DNA of 64,000 nucleotides from an uncultured Muribaculaceae bacterium (GCA_910587075.1 CAJUKE010000006.1:25109-89108); one strand, 5' to 3'. Numbered from the stretch's first letter, positions 16,334 to 24,660 are shown. A program made the numbers and translations. Notes: generated by a model from the sequence alone, not told the origin.

Positions 16334-17629
16334 ATGAACACCGCTCCATTACAAGGAATCAAGGTAATCGACTTCACTGAGGTACAATCGGGTCCTTCCT
16401 GCACGCAGATGCTTGCATGGATGGGCGCCGAGGTTATAAAAATCGAACGCCCCGGCGTCGGCGACGCGACCCGCAAGGAGCTGCAGTTCGACCCTGACTG
16501 CCCGAGCTACTACTTCCTGCAGCTCAACTCCGATAAGAAATCCCTCGCCCTCGACGCTAAGACCCCCGACGGCAAGGCCATCCTTACCAACCTGATCAAA
16601 ACCGCCGACGTTTTTGTCGAGAACCTGCACCCGGGCGCTATGGACAAGCTCGGCTTCAGCTGGGAAGAGGTTCACAAGCTCAACCCCAAATGCATCTACG
16701 CCACAATCAAGGGCTTCCCCCTCTCGTCGAAGTTCAAGGACCTCAAGGCTTACGAGCCTATCGCCCAGGTAACCGCTGCCGCGGCTTCCACAACCGGTTG
16801 GTGGTCGGGGCCTGATAACGTGCCTACCCAGTCGGGCGCCGCGCTCGGCGACTCCAACACCGGTATGCACTGCCTTATCGGTATTCTTACAGCGCTCATC
16901 CAGCGCGAAAAGACCGGCGAAGGGTGCTTCGTATACCAGTCGATGCACAATGCCTGCCTTAACCTCTGCCGTATCAAGACCCGAGACCAGCTCACGCTCG
17001 ACAAGATTGGTTACCTTACCCAGTTCCCCCAGTACCCCGACCAGAAGTTCGGCGACTTCGTTCCCCGAAGCGGCAACACCGAGGGTAGCGGCGTGCTCGG
17101 GTGGACTTACAAGTGCAAAGGCTGGGAGACCGACCCGAACGCTTATGTATACGTCATCCTTCAGCGCGGCGCCAAGGACTTCGAGCTCGCCTGCAAGGCG
17201 CTCGGCTTCGAGGACTGGCTTACCAACCCCGACTTCAACACCGCCGATGCCCGCGACCGCCACAAGGCAGAAATCATCAAGCGTATCGAGGCGTTCACCA
17301 TCGACAAGGATAAGTTCGAGGTAACCGAGATGCTCTCGAAGGCCGGTGTCCCCGTTGGCCCGGTTCTGAACACGAAGGAAATCATGACCGACGAAACCCT
17401 GTACGACGGCAACACTCTCGTGAAAATCAACCAGGGCGGCAAGGTCGGCGAGTTCGTCACCGTCGGTGTCCCCTTCACGCTCTCGAACTACCAGCCTACC
17501 TACGGCCCGTGCCCTACCCTCGGCGGCAATACCGAGGAGGTGCTCAAGGCCTACGGATACACCGACCAGCAGATCGCCGAGTTCGCCAAGAACGGCACTA
17601 CCGCTCCGATGCCCAAGCCCCAGGCTTAA
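16334..17629 (+). CDS. frc: Formyl-CoA:oxalate CoA-transferase Frc
   Basis: A 431-residue class III CoA-transferase. It moves CoA from formyl-CoA to oxalate, giving oxalyl-CoA for the decarboxylase encoded next. The N-terminal LQGIKVIDFTEVQSGPSCTQ and the catalytic Asp173 in LGDSNTGMH match formyl-CoA transferases closely. ENLHPGAMDKLGF and the C-terminal GVPVGPVLNTKE are also typical. I start at the ATG at 16334; a TTG two codons upstream is less likely. Immediate linkage to oxc and an AEC transporter supports oxalate as substrate. Confidence 0.95.
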   Translation: MNTAPLQGIKVIDFTEVQSGPSCTQMLAWMGAEVIKIERPGVGDATRKELQFDPDCPSYYFLQLNSDKKSLALDAKTPDGKAILTNLIKTADVFVENLHPGAMDKLGFSWEEVHKLNPKCIYATIKGFPLSSKFKDLKAYEPIAQVTAAAASTTGWWSGPDNVPTQSGAALGDSNTGMHCLIGILTALIQREKTGEGCFVYQSMHNACLNLCRIKTRDQLTLDKIGYLTQFPQYPDQKFGDFVPRSGNTEGSGVLGWTYKCKGWETDPNAYVYVILQRGAKDFELACKALGFEDWLTNPDFNTADARDRHKAEIIKRIEAFTIDKDKFEVTEMLSKAGVPVGPVLNTKEIMTDETLYDGNTLVKINQGGKVGEFVTVGVPFTLSNYQPTYGPCPTLGGNTEEVLKAYGYTDQQIAEFAKNGTTAPMPKPQA

Positions 17630-17701
17630 CTTCGAAAGCGCATAAGAGACTTATAACAGATAACGATATGTAACGAAACCATAGTTTTTAGTTGTTAGGG
17701 G

Positions 17702-17770
17702 TTTTTAGCTGCCGGACGCGTAAGCGTCGCTTATACGGCGCTGACAACATCCGGCAACTAAAAACTTTTT
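17702..17770 (+). promoter_or_regulatory. Structured spacer hairpin with T-run between frc and oxc
   Basis: Arms 17702-17716 and 17750-17764 pair over 15 positions with one mismatch. The 33-base loop holds a second small stem (around 17720-17735). A T-rich run follows (17766-17771), and oxc starts only 13-14 bp later. It resembles a terminator or attenuator sitting just before the oxc start, or a stabilising hairpin at a processed 5' end. Confidence 0.55.
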
Positions 17771-17783
17771 TAATACAGCAATT

Positions 17784-19535
17784 ATGGATAACAACACAAA
17801 AACGCCGACTGCCGGATGCGCCTGCAAACCTACCGAACCCAAGTTTCCCGAGCAGGTTACAGGTATGTACATTCTGGCGCAGGCTTTGAAGAAAGTTGGT
17901 ATCGACACCATCTACGGACTCGTCGGAATCCCCGTGACCGAGGCCGCGTATATCGCCCAGGGGCAGGGAATCCGTTTCGTCGGTTTCCGCCACGAGCAGC
18001 AGGCTGGTATGGCCGCCGCGACCCACGGCTATCTTACCGGCAAACCCGGAGTGCTGATGACCGTGTCGTCGCTCGGATTTATGAACGGACTAACCGCCAC
18101 TGCCAACGCCACAGTGAACTGCTACCCGATGATTCAGATTTCCGGATCGTCGGAGCGCGAGCCCATCGACCTCAACCAGGGCAACTACGAGGCGCTAGAC
18201 CAGTATAGCGTCGCCAAGACAGTGGCCAAGGCGGCCTACCGCGTGAACCGCGCCGAGGATATCCCTATCGCTGTGGTCCGCGCTTACCGCACGGCTATTT
18301 CAGGTCGTCCTGGCGGTGTTTACCTCGATATCACAGCCCCGTGCCTCGGCCAGGTTGTCGATCACGATGTGGCTGAAAAGCTTCTCTTCGCCCCCGTGGA
18401 TCCCGAACCCGCAATGATACCCTCGCCCGAATCGGTCGACAGGGCTATGAAACTTTTGGCCACCGCCAAGAAGCCGGCCTTCCTGCTCGGCAAGGGTGCC
18501 GCATTCGCGCAGGTAGAGGATCTGGTGAAGCAGTTGGTCGAAAAGACCGGCATCCCTTATTACCCGATGTCGATGGCCAAGGGCCTTCTGCCCGACAACC
18601 ATCCTCTGAGCGCCCTCTCGTGCCGCTCTACCATTATGGAGGAGGCCGACGTGGTTGTCCTCGTCGGTGCCCGTCTGAACTGGCTGCTCAGCCGAGGCCA
18701 TGGCAAGTGGAGCCCCGACACTAAGTTCGTGCAGCTCGACATCGACCCCGTGGAGATGGACTGCAACCGCCCGATCGCGGCCCCCGTTGTGGGTGACCTC
18801 CGCAGCTCGCTCGAAGCGATGCTCGCCAAGCTCCCCGACTACAAGATGCAGATGGACTCCGCCTGGGTTCCCGGCCTGCAGGCGCAGACAAAGGAGAAGA
18901 ACGCCAAGTTCGCCGAGCGTCTCGCCGCGAAGACCGTGCCCATGACCCACTGGAGCGCGCTCAGCGCCGCCAAGCCCATCATCGAGGCCAACCCCGACGT
19001 TATCCTCGTAAACGAAGGCGCCAACACGCTTGACGACACCCGCGACTCGATCGATATGTCGCTTCCGCGTCATCGCGTCGACTGCGCTACCTGGGCCATC
19101 ATGGGCATGGGTATGGGATCGGCTGTCGGTGCCGCGGTCGCTACGGGCAAGAGCGTTGTCGCCATCGAGGGCGACTCGGCCTTCGGATTCTCCGGTATGG
19201 ACTTCTCGACCATCTGCCGCTACAAGCTCCCTGTGACGGTGTGCATCTTCAACAACGGCGGTATCTACAACGGCATAGGCAAGCCGCTTGACAACACTAC
19301 CGATCCGGCCCCTACCACGCTCGACGTCAACGCCCGCTACGACAAGCTGGCCGAAGCGTTCGGTGCCAAGGCATATTATGTGACCACTCCCGACGAGTTC
19401 TCCCAGGCGCTGAAAGAGGCCATCGCGTCGAAGGCTCCGGCACTGATCGACGTTCAGCTCGCCGCCGATTCCGGCAAGGAGAGCGGCCACATCGGCTTCC
19501 TCAATCCCGCCAGCCTGATTCCCGTGACGGTCTGA
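17784..19535 (+). CDS. oxc: Oxalyl-CoA decarboxylase Oxc
   Basis: A 583-residue thiamine-diphosphate enzyme that converts oxalyl-CoA to formyl-CoA and CO2. The catalytic Glu71 is in FRHEQQAGMAA. The Mg/ThDP motif is GDSAFGFSGMDF followed by CIFNNGGIYNG. The middle ADP-binding domain (about 195-360) has FVQLDIDPVEM. The C-terminal GKESGHIGFLNPAS resembles the active-site tail of known Oxc. Cycling with Frc consumes oxalate and a proton and yields formate and CO2. The N-terminus has an extra Cys-containing tail (GCACKP). Confidence 0.95.
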   Translation: MDNNTKTPTAGCACKPTEPKFPEQVTGMYILAQALKKVGIDTIYGLVGIPVTEAAYIAQGQGIRFVGFRHEQQAGMAAATHGYLTGKPGVLMTVSSLGFMNGLTATANATVNCYPMIQISGSSEREPIDLNQGNYEALDQYSVAKTVAKAAYRVNRAEDIPIAVVRAYRTAISGRPGGVYLDITAPCLGQVVDHDVAEKLLFAPVDPEPAMIPSPESVDRAMKLLATAKKPAFLLGKGAAFAQVEDLVKQLVEKTGIPYYPMSMAKGLLPDNHPLSALSCRSTIMEEADVVVLVGARLNWLLSRGHGKWSPDTKFVQLDIDPVEMDCNRPIAAPVVGDLRSSLEAMLAKLPDYKMQMDSAWVPGLQAQTKEKNAKFAERLAAKTVPMTHWSALSAAKPIIEANPDVILVNEGANTLDDTRDSIDMSLPRHRVDCATWAIMGMGMGSAVGAAVATGKSVVAIEGDSAFGFSGMDFSTICRYKLPVTVCIFNNGGIYNGIGKPLDNTTDPAPTTLDVNARYDKLAEAFGAKAYYVTTPDEFSQALKEAIASKAPALIDVQLAADSGKESGHIGFLNPASLIPVTV

Positions 19536-19565
19536 TCATTTGATTTCAACTATTTTATTCACCCT

Positions 19566-19597
19566 CGGGAGCGGGCGGGGCAGTTCGCCCGCTCCCG
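19566..19597 (+). terminator. GC-rich hairpin after oxc
   Basis: A perfect 12-bp inverted repeat (19566-19577 and 19586-19597) with an 8-base loop and no T-run ends 17 bp before the transporter start. It may reduce rather than stop read-through into the transporter gene. Confidence 0.5.
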
Positions 19598-19614
19598 TAT
19601 AATTCCCCTACGTT

Positions 19615-20601
19615 ATGAATAACATATCGCACATCCTCATCTACGCGATAGTTCCTATCATCGTGGTTATGCTCGCCGGCTACATTTCCGGCAAAAAGGG
19701 GATATTCAACGGCGATAACGCCAAGTCGTTCAACAAGGTTGTGCTCGACTACGCATTGCCCGCCGCTCTGTTTGTCTCAATCGTCGACGCCGACCGCGCG
19801 ATGCTGATCAAGGACATTAAGCTGTCGTTGATCTCGCTGGTGGTGATCATGGTCTGCTTCATGCTGGTGTATTACATTTACACCTATTGCTTCAAGAAGA
19901 ACACGGCTGCCGACGGCGCCATCATGGCGTTGGTCTGCGGCTCGCCGACCATCGGCTTCCTCGGATTCGCCGTGCTTGAACCTATCTTCGGCACCACTCC
20001 GTATGTTGCCCTCGTGGTGGCTATCGTGGGCATCGTCGTAAACGCTGTAGGTATCCCGGTGGGCCTGTCACTCCTTAACTCGGCCAACGAAAAACTCAAA
20101 CCTCTCCCCGCCGGGGAAAAGAAGCCGAGTGCTTGGAAGCCTGTGATTCACGCTCTTGAACAGCCTGTGGCCTGGGCCCCTATCCTTGCCGTGATCTGGG
20201 TTGTCTGCGGGATACCCTGGCCGAAGTGGGCAAGCCCTTCGTTCGACCTTATCAAGGGTGCCAACGCATCAATGGCGGTATTCGCCGCCGGTATCACCCT
20301 TTCAGCTGTGAAAGTCAAAATTGACTGGCAGGGTATCCTCGGCTGCATACTCAAACTCGTGATGATGCCAGCGTTGCTTCTCATTGCCGGACTCATCTTC
20401 AAGATGGACCCGATGAACCTGAAGATGCTGGTTGTGGCCGGCGCTCTTCCCCCCGCTTTCTCCGGCATTATCATCGCCAGCCAGTACGACACCTATGTGG
20501 CCGAGTCGACTTCGTCGCTCGCACTGAACGTGGTGCTCTTCGTAGCCTTCTGCCCGCTGTGGATATGGATCACCGACATATGCTGCGCCCATTTCCTTTA
20601 A
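19615..20601 (+). CDS. AEC-family transporter, probable oxalate/formate carrier
   Basis: A 328-residue integral membrane protein of the auxin-efflux-carrier (AEC) family with about ten hydrophobic helices, e.g. 8-25, 38-58, 68-90, 100-120, 125-150, and five more after residue 180. The family includes E. coli YfdV, encoded with Frc (YfdW) and Oxc (YfdU), and MdcF for malonate. Its place directly after frc-oxc suggests oxalate uptake or oxalate/formate exchange. It is unrelated to the MFS carrier OxlT of Oxalobacter. Substrate is inferred from context. Confidence 0.85.
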   Translation: MNNISHILIYAIVPIIVVMLAGYISGKKGIFNGDNAKSFNKVVLDYALPAALFVSIVDADRAMLIKDIKLSLISLVVIMVCFMLVYYIYTYCFKKNTAADGAIMALVCGSPTIGFLGFAVLEPIFGTTPYVALVVAIVGIVVNAVGIPVGLSLLNSANEKLKPLPAGEKKPSAWKPVIHALEQPVAWAPILAVIWVVCGIPWPKWASPSFDLIKGANASMAVFAAGITLSAVKVKIDWQGILGCILKLVMMPALLLIAGLIFKMDPMNLKMLVVAGALPPAFSGIIIASQYDTYVAESTSSLALNVVLFVAFCPLWIWITDICCAHFL

Positions 20602-20731
20602 ACGGCGCGCGGTAAACGGTTCATCACACGATTTGACGTTTTTTCCGAAAGAACAGCAAACCGTTGGCGCGTTTCGGGTGTTTTACATTCGAGAATAAAA
20701 CAGAAGAACAACAACCAAACAACTAAACGTT

Positions 20732-21058
20732 ATGAACACTAACCAGAACATAGCCCAGGCCGCGGCAGCTGTATCGAAGGATGCCGCGCAGGTGAGCGCG
20801 ACCGCGGCCCGCGTCGCCGCCGAAGAGGAGGCCAAGGACATCAAAGCGCAGGCCGCCGACAAAATCAGCGACATCAAGGATGCCGCGGCTGACAAGATCG
20901 CGGATCTCAAGGAAGCCGCCGCCGACAAAATCGCCGACCTCAAGGAGGCTGCGACCGCCAAAGGTGGCGTGCTTGACAACGTGAAGGAATTTGCCGCCAA
21001 CGCGCTCGACAAGGGTGCCGACGTGGCTAAGAATCTCGCCGACAAGCTCCACTCCTGA
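20732..21058 (+). CDS. Ala/Lys-rich amphipathic repeat protein
   Basis: A 108-residue protein made almost wholly of Ala, Lys, Asp, Glu and Ile/Leu. Residues 41-73 hold three tandem 11-residue units (AADKISDIKDA, then AADKIADLKEA twice). The 11-residue period is typical of amphipathic helices such as apolipoprotein- or LEA-like proteins. There is no signal peptide, Cys or Trp. I infer a soluble helical protein that may coat membranes or act in stress; no family is assigned. A hairpin terminator follows. Confidence 0.7.
   Translation: MNTNQNIAQAAAAVSKDAAQVSATAARVAAEEEAKDIKAQAADKISDIKDAAADKIADLKEAAADKIADLKEAATAKGGVLDNVKEFAANALDKGADVAKNLADKLHS
20852..20950 (+). repeat. Three tandem 33-bp coding repeats
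   Basis: Three in-frame 33-bp units encode the 11-residue repeats of the amphipathic protein. The last two encode identical peptides with a few synonymous differences. Confidence 0.7.
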
Positions 21059-21086
21059 ACCGAAGCAGAATATTGACATAACCCAT

Positions 21087-21125
21087 CCCCCGCCCTCCCA
21101 TTTCGGAAAGCGGGGGTTGGTTTTG
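21087..21125 (+). terminator. Terminator after the amphipathic repeat gene
   Basis: A 7-bp GC stem (21087-21093 with 21110-21116) with a 16-base loop is followed by a T-rich stretch. It ends just before the next promoter. Confidence 0.6.
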
Positions 21126-21127
21126 AT

Positions 21128-21158
21128 TTTGACGAATGAATGGAATTTGTTAATTTTG
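21128..21158 (+). promoter_or_regulatory. Near-perfect Bacteroidetes promoter
   Basis: TTTG at 21128-21131, a 19-bp spacer and TAATTTTG at 21151-21158 match the consensus fully. Transcription should start near 21165, which means the ATG at 21140 lies upstream of the transcript and cannot be the start of the following gene. Confidence 0.75.
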
Positions 21159-21238
21159 CATTCCGTTTGAGCCGGACGCGCCGGCCACAGTCTTCCATCC
21201 CGCATTACTGCCGGGAGTTCATCCGTAAATTACTAAAG

Positions 21239-21793
21239 TTGCTCAGATTCTTGCGACAGATACTTCAACTGGTGCTCCGCCCCGCTAACGGCTGGGAGGA
21301 TATCGCCGCCGACCTCGGAGCCGAGCCCGGGGAGGCCGAACGTGTCTATCGGGCGGACTTCCTGCCGTTGATTTCGATCTGCTCCGCGTCGTCGCTTGTG
21401 AGGATTCTTTACGGAGCGGATTTCCTGGGCGCGTTCTCGCAGGGGCTGGTGATGTTCGTGGCGCTGTTCCTGAGCTATTATATTGCGTGCTGGGTACTCG
21501 CCTCGTGGATGCCTGGTATCGCCGGGCGCGGCTCCGATGATTCAAGGCGTTACCAGCTAATGGTGATGTACACCCTGGCCATTATCGCGCTCGTGGGACT
21601 GCTGGTCAACGTGGTTAAAGTGCGTATGGCCATACTCTCGTTCCTTCCCCTGTACACGGTTTTCGTGCTTTGGAAAGGGTGCCGGTTCGCGGGAGTTCCC
21701 CAGCCGAAGGAAGGGTTGTTCATGCTCTTGTCGACAGCCTGCATACTCGGCAGTTTCTACGGGCTCTCGTTCGTATTCAATAGTCTAATCTAA
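21239..21793 (+). CDS. Membrane protein resembling Yip1-family proteins
   Basis: A protein with about five membrane helices in its last 150 residues. The conserved-looking start is LLRFLRQILQLVLRPANGWEDIA, as in Bacteroidetes Yip1-like proteins, where a short basic helix and a Trp-Glu-Ile box precede the membrane part. The frame is open from an ATG at 21140, but that ATG lies within the promoter. I chose the TTG at 21239, which gives 184 residues; other near-cognate starts nearby are possible. Function unknown. smpB follows after 16 bp. Confidence 0.65.
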   Translation: MLRFLRQILQLVLRPANGWEDIAADLGAEPGEAERVYRADFLPLISICSASSLVRILYGADFLGAFSQGLVMFVALFLSYYIACWVLASWMPGIAGRGSDDSRRYQLMVMYTLAIIALVGLLVNVVKVRMAILSFLPLYTVFVLWKGCRFAGVPQPKEGLFMLLSTACILGSFYGLSFVFNSLI

Positions 21794-21809
21794 AGCCCCG
21801 TCACACCCT

Positions 21810-22280
21810 ATGGCAGCTAAAATGAAATTCAAGGAGGTAAATATAAAGAATCGGAGGGCGACTTTCGACTACGCCATATCCGACACCTTCACAGCCGGAC
21901 TGGTGCTGACCGGGACGGAAATCAAGTCGATCCGCCAGGGCAAGGCTTCGCTTGCCGACACTTTCTGCTACGTCAACAACGGGGAGGTGTGGGTCAAGAA
22001 CATGTATATCGCCGAATACTTCTACGGCACTTACAACAACCATACCGAGCGCCGCGACCGCAAGCTTCTGCTAAACCGCAAGGAGATCCGCGAGTTGGAG
22101 AAGAACGGCAAAGAAGCCGGATTCACCATCGTGCCCCTGCGCCTTTTCATCAGCGACCGCGGCTACGCCAAGCTCGTCATCGGCATCGCGAGGGGTAAGA
22201 AGGAGTACGACAAGCGCCAGAGCATTCGCGAGCGCGACGACAAACGCGCCCTCGCCCGTGTAATGATGAAGGCGCGCTGA
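21810..22280 (+). CDS. smpB: SmpB, tmRNA-binding protein
   Basis: A 156-residue SsrA-binding protein, partner of tmRNA in ribosome rescue. Signatures are NRRATFDYAISDTFTAGLVLTGTEIKS, a GKASLADTFCYV strand, NHTERRDRKLLLNRKEI and the basic tail GKKEYDKRQSIRERD, which enters the mRNA channel. Length is standard. The ssrA gene is not in the window. The stop codon lies inside a GC-rich hairpin. Confidence 0.97.
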   Translation: MAAKMKFKEVNIKNRRATFDYAISDTFTAGLVLTGTEIKSIRQGKASLADTFCYVNNGEVWVKNMYIAEYFYGTYNNHTERRDRKLLLNRKEIRELEKNGKEAGFTIVPLRLFISDRGYAKLVIGIARGKKEYDKRQSIRERDDKRALARVMMKAR

Positions 22281-22292
22281 GGGGCGCGCCTT
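22269..22292. terminator. Hairpin overlapping the smpB stop codon
   Basis: Arms 22269-22277 and 22284-22292 form a perfect 9-bp GC-rich stem whose loop contains the smpB stop codon. It lies between convergent smpB and lptB. There is no T-run. Confidence 0.5.
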
Positions 22293-22294
22293 GT

Positions 22295-23098
22295 TCAGGA
22301 AAATTTCTTGCGGTTGAAGATGAAGTTGCGTCCGAGATATTTCTCGCGGACCACCGGATTGTCGGCCAACTCTTCCGAGGTCCCCTGGAAAAGGATTTTG
22401 CCGTCGAAGAGAAGATAGGCGCGGTCGGTGATTCGCAGCGTTTCCTGGGCGTTGTGGTCGGTGATGAGGATGCCGATATTTTTGCTTTTTAGTTTGTAAA
22501 CCACCTCCTGGATGTCCTCGACAGCGATAGGGTCGACCCCGGCGAACGGCTCGTCGAGCATGATGAACTTGGGGTTGATGGCCAGGCAGCGTGCGATTTC
22601 CGTACGGCGGCGCTCGCCGCCCGACAGCTGGTCGCCGAGATTCTTGCGCACTTTCTGCAGGCGGAATTCGGCTATAAGGCCTTCAAGTTTGTCGCGCTGC
22701 TCCTCCGGGCTCATCGGAGTCATTTCGAGAATGGAGCGGATATTGTTCTCGACCGACATCTTGCGGAACACCGACGCTTCCTGGGCCAGGTAACCGATGC
22801 CGTGCTGCGCGCGCCGGTACACCGGGAACTTCGTGATGTTGGTATCATTTAGGAAGATGCTCCCCTCGTTGGGTGTTATCAGCCCGGTGGTCATATAGAA
22901 GGTGGTGGTCTTCCCGGCTCCGTTCGGGCCGAGCAGACCGACGATTTCCCCCTGCGTGACATCAATCGACACATGGTTGACCACAGTGCGCCGCCCGTAC
23001 TTTTTCACGAGGTTCTCCGTGCGGAGCACCATTTTGTCGGGCGTGCCGACCGGCGCGCCTTCCCTGGCATCAATCTTATCCTGGTGTTCTTCCATCAT
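22295..23098 (-). CDS. lptB: LptB, ATPase of the LPS export ABC transporter
   Basis: A 267-residue ABC ATPase. GLLGPNGAGKTTTFYM is Walker A, LSGGERRRTEIARCLA is the signature typical of LptB, and FIMLDEPFAGVDPIAVEDIQ is Walker B. The switch region reads ITDHNAQETL, also an LptB hallmark. A 25-residue polar N-terminal extension is present. It powers extraction of LPS from the inner membrane with LptF/G/C, none of which is nearby. It lies 8 bp downstream of udk. Confidence 0.93.
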   Translation of the reverse strand: MMEEHQDKIDAREGAPVGTPDKMVLRTENLVKKYGRRTVVNHVSIDVTQGEIVGLLGPNGAGKTTTFYMTTGLITPNEGSIFLNDTNITKFPVYRRAQHGIGYLAQEASVFRKMSVENNIRSILEMTPMSPEEQRDKLEGLIAEFRLQKVRKNLGDQLSGGERRRTEIARCLAINPKFIMLDEPFAGVDPIAVEDIQEVVYKLKSKNIGILITDHNAQETLRITDRAYLLFDGKILFQGTSEELADNPVVREKYLGRNFIFNRKKFS

Positions 23099-23106
23099 AT
23101 ATCCGG

Positions 23107-23724
23107 TTATTTGTTACGGGCCAGACGCCCCTGGATATAGTCGGTGAGCAGGCCGATGGCAACCGAGTTGGTGCCCCCCTGCGGGATTATTAGGTCGGCG
23201 AAGCGCTTTGAGGGCTCAATGTACATGCAGTGCATGGGCTTGAGTATCTCCTCGTAGCGGTCGATCACCATTTTCGGGGTGCGGCCGCGCTCGATGCAGT
23301 CGCGGGCTATCACGCGGATGAGGCGATCGTCGGCATCGGCGTCAACGAAGCACTTCACATCCATCATCTGCCGCATTACGGGGTCGCACAGCACGAGAAT
23401 CCCCTCTACGATCACCACGTCGGAGGGCCGCACGGTGATGGTTTCTTTCTGACGCGTGCAGGTAAGATAGCTGTAGGTGGGCATCTTGATGGTTTTCCCC
23501 TCCTTCAGAGCGCGGAGCTGCTCGGCCAGGAGCGACCATTCGATGGCCGCGGGCTCGTCGAAATTGATTTTCGAGCGTTCCTCCGGCGGGATGTGCGATG
23601 AGTCCTTGTAATAGTTATCCTGTGGAATCACAGCAACCTCCCCTGCCGGGAAGCTGGAGATTATCTTGTTGACCACGGTGGTCTTGCCTGAGCCGGTCCC
23701 GCCGGCGATACCTATGATGAGCAT
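23107..23724 (-). CDS. udk: Uridine kinase
   Basis: A 205-residue uridine/cytidine kinase of the pyrimidine salvage pathway. The P-loop GIAGGTGSGKTTVVNKI opens the protein, followed by IPQDNYYKDSS, NFDEPAAIEW and VIVEGILVLCDP, the standard Udk blocks. The frame extends further upstream, but the ATG at 23724 gives the normal N-terminus. lptB follows on the same strand. Confidence 0.95.
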   Translation of the reverse strand: MLIIGIAGGTGSGKTTVVNKIISSFPAGEVAVIPQDNYYKDSSHIPPEERSKINFDEPAAIEWSLLAEQLRALKEGKTIKMPTYSYLTCTRQKETITVRPSDVVIVEGILVLCDPVMRQMMDVKCFVDADADDRLIRVIARDCIERGRTPKMVIDRYEEILKPMHCMYIEPSKRFADLIIPQGGTNSVAIGLLTDYIQGRLARNK

Positions 23725-23756
23725 ACAAAGGATGTGTTGCGAGGTGAAATTTGGTG

Positions 23757-23764
23757 CGAATTTA
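23757..23764 (-). promoter_or_regulatory. Likely -7 box of udk (minus strand)
   Basis: On the minus strand TAAATTCG lies 33 bp before the udk start. No clear -33 box accompanies it. Confidence 0.35.
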
Positions 23765-23818
23765 ATGTTTTTTTCGCACATTGGGCGCATATCCGTCCCG
23801 GAATCTTGGAAAAAGTAG

Positions 23819-23826
23819 TAACTTTG
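23819..23826 (+). promoter_or_regulatory. Likely -7 box of mlaE-mlaF-relA
   Basis: TAACTTTG at 23819-23826 matches the consensus. No TTTG at the ideal distance is seen. The leader to mlaE would be about 80 bp. Confidence 0.45.
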
Positions 23827-23910
23827 CCTAATATTCAAAGCGCGGCGACCGCGCCCGTTCCGGCCTGCGGGCCGAGACGGATATTAACGACTAACAACGA
23901 ACTGAAGAAT

Positions 23911-24660
23911 ATGGTAATCAACAAATCGCTCGAACAACTTGGCAAATATTGCCGCTTCATGGGGCGCACATTCAGCATCCCTGACCGGTGGAGCGTGTTC
24001 GGACGCCGCACCGTCGCGGAGATTGTCAAGCTCGGCATTGACTCCATACCGCTGGTGATCGTCATCTCGGTTTTCATCGGCGCCGTGTGCACCATCCAGA
24101 TGAAACTCAACACCTCGAATCCGCTTATGCCAGCTTATTCGGTGGGACTCGCCACCCGCGACATCGTGCTGCTGGAGTTCTCCAACTCTATCCTCTGCCT
24201 TATATTGGCGGGAAAGGTGGGCTCGAACATCGCGTCGGAGATAGGTACTATGAGGGTGACCGAGCAGATTGACGCGCTTGACATCATGGGGGTCAACTCG
24301 GCCAATTTCCTGGTGCTCCCCAAGGTTGTCGGGTTCGTGGCCTTTATGCCTATTCTCGGTGTGTTCTGCATAGGCACCTCGCTGCTTGGCGGCTATCTCG
24401 TGGCGGTTTTCACGGATATGATAAGCGTCACGCGCTACGTCTACGGCATCCAGGCCTATTTCATCGAGTGGTATGTGTGGTACGGGCTTATCAAGTCGCT
24501 GGTGTTCGCCTTCATCATCGCGTCGGTGGCCTCGTTTTTCGGCTACTACGTCAAGGGGGGCGCGCTCCAGGTGGGCAAGGCTTCGACCAACGCTGTTGTT
24601 TCCAGCTCGATACTCATACTTCTTTTTGACGTGATACTCACCAAAGTGCTGCTGCAATGA
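23911..24660 (+). CDS. mlaE: MlaE-family ABC permease
   Basis: A 249-residue permease of the MlaE/YrbE family, the membrane part of phospholipid transporters that maintain outer-membrane asymmetry. Typical segments are FIGAVCTIQMKLN, LAGKVGSNIASEIGTMRVTEQIDALDIMGVNS, and a C-terminal SFFGYYVKGGALQVGKASTNAVV. About five membrane helices are visible. I start at 23911; upstream in-frame sequence precedes the promoter box. It overlaps mlaF by ATGA. A substrate-binding MlaD gene is not adjacent. Confidence 0.93.
   Translation: MVINKSLEQLGKYCRFMGRTFSIPDRWSVFGRRTVAEIVKLGIDSIPLVIVISVFIGAVCTIQMKLNTSNPLMPAYSVGLATRDIVLLEFSNSILCLILAGKVGSNIASEIGTMRVTEQIDALDIMGVNSANFLVLPKVVGFVAFMPILGVFCIGTSLLGGYLVAVFTDMISVTRYVYGIQAYFIEWYVWYGLIKSLVFAFIIASVASFFGYYVKGGALQVGKASTNAVVSSSILILLFDVILTKVLLQ

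Noticed and set aside
20852..20950. Short tandem repeats considered as a CRISPR or non-coding repeat
   Set aside because: The units are contiguous with no spacers and stay in frame, encoding peptide repeats.
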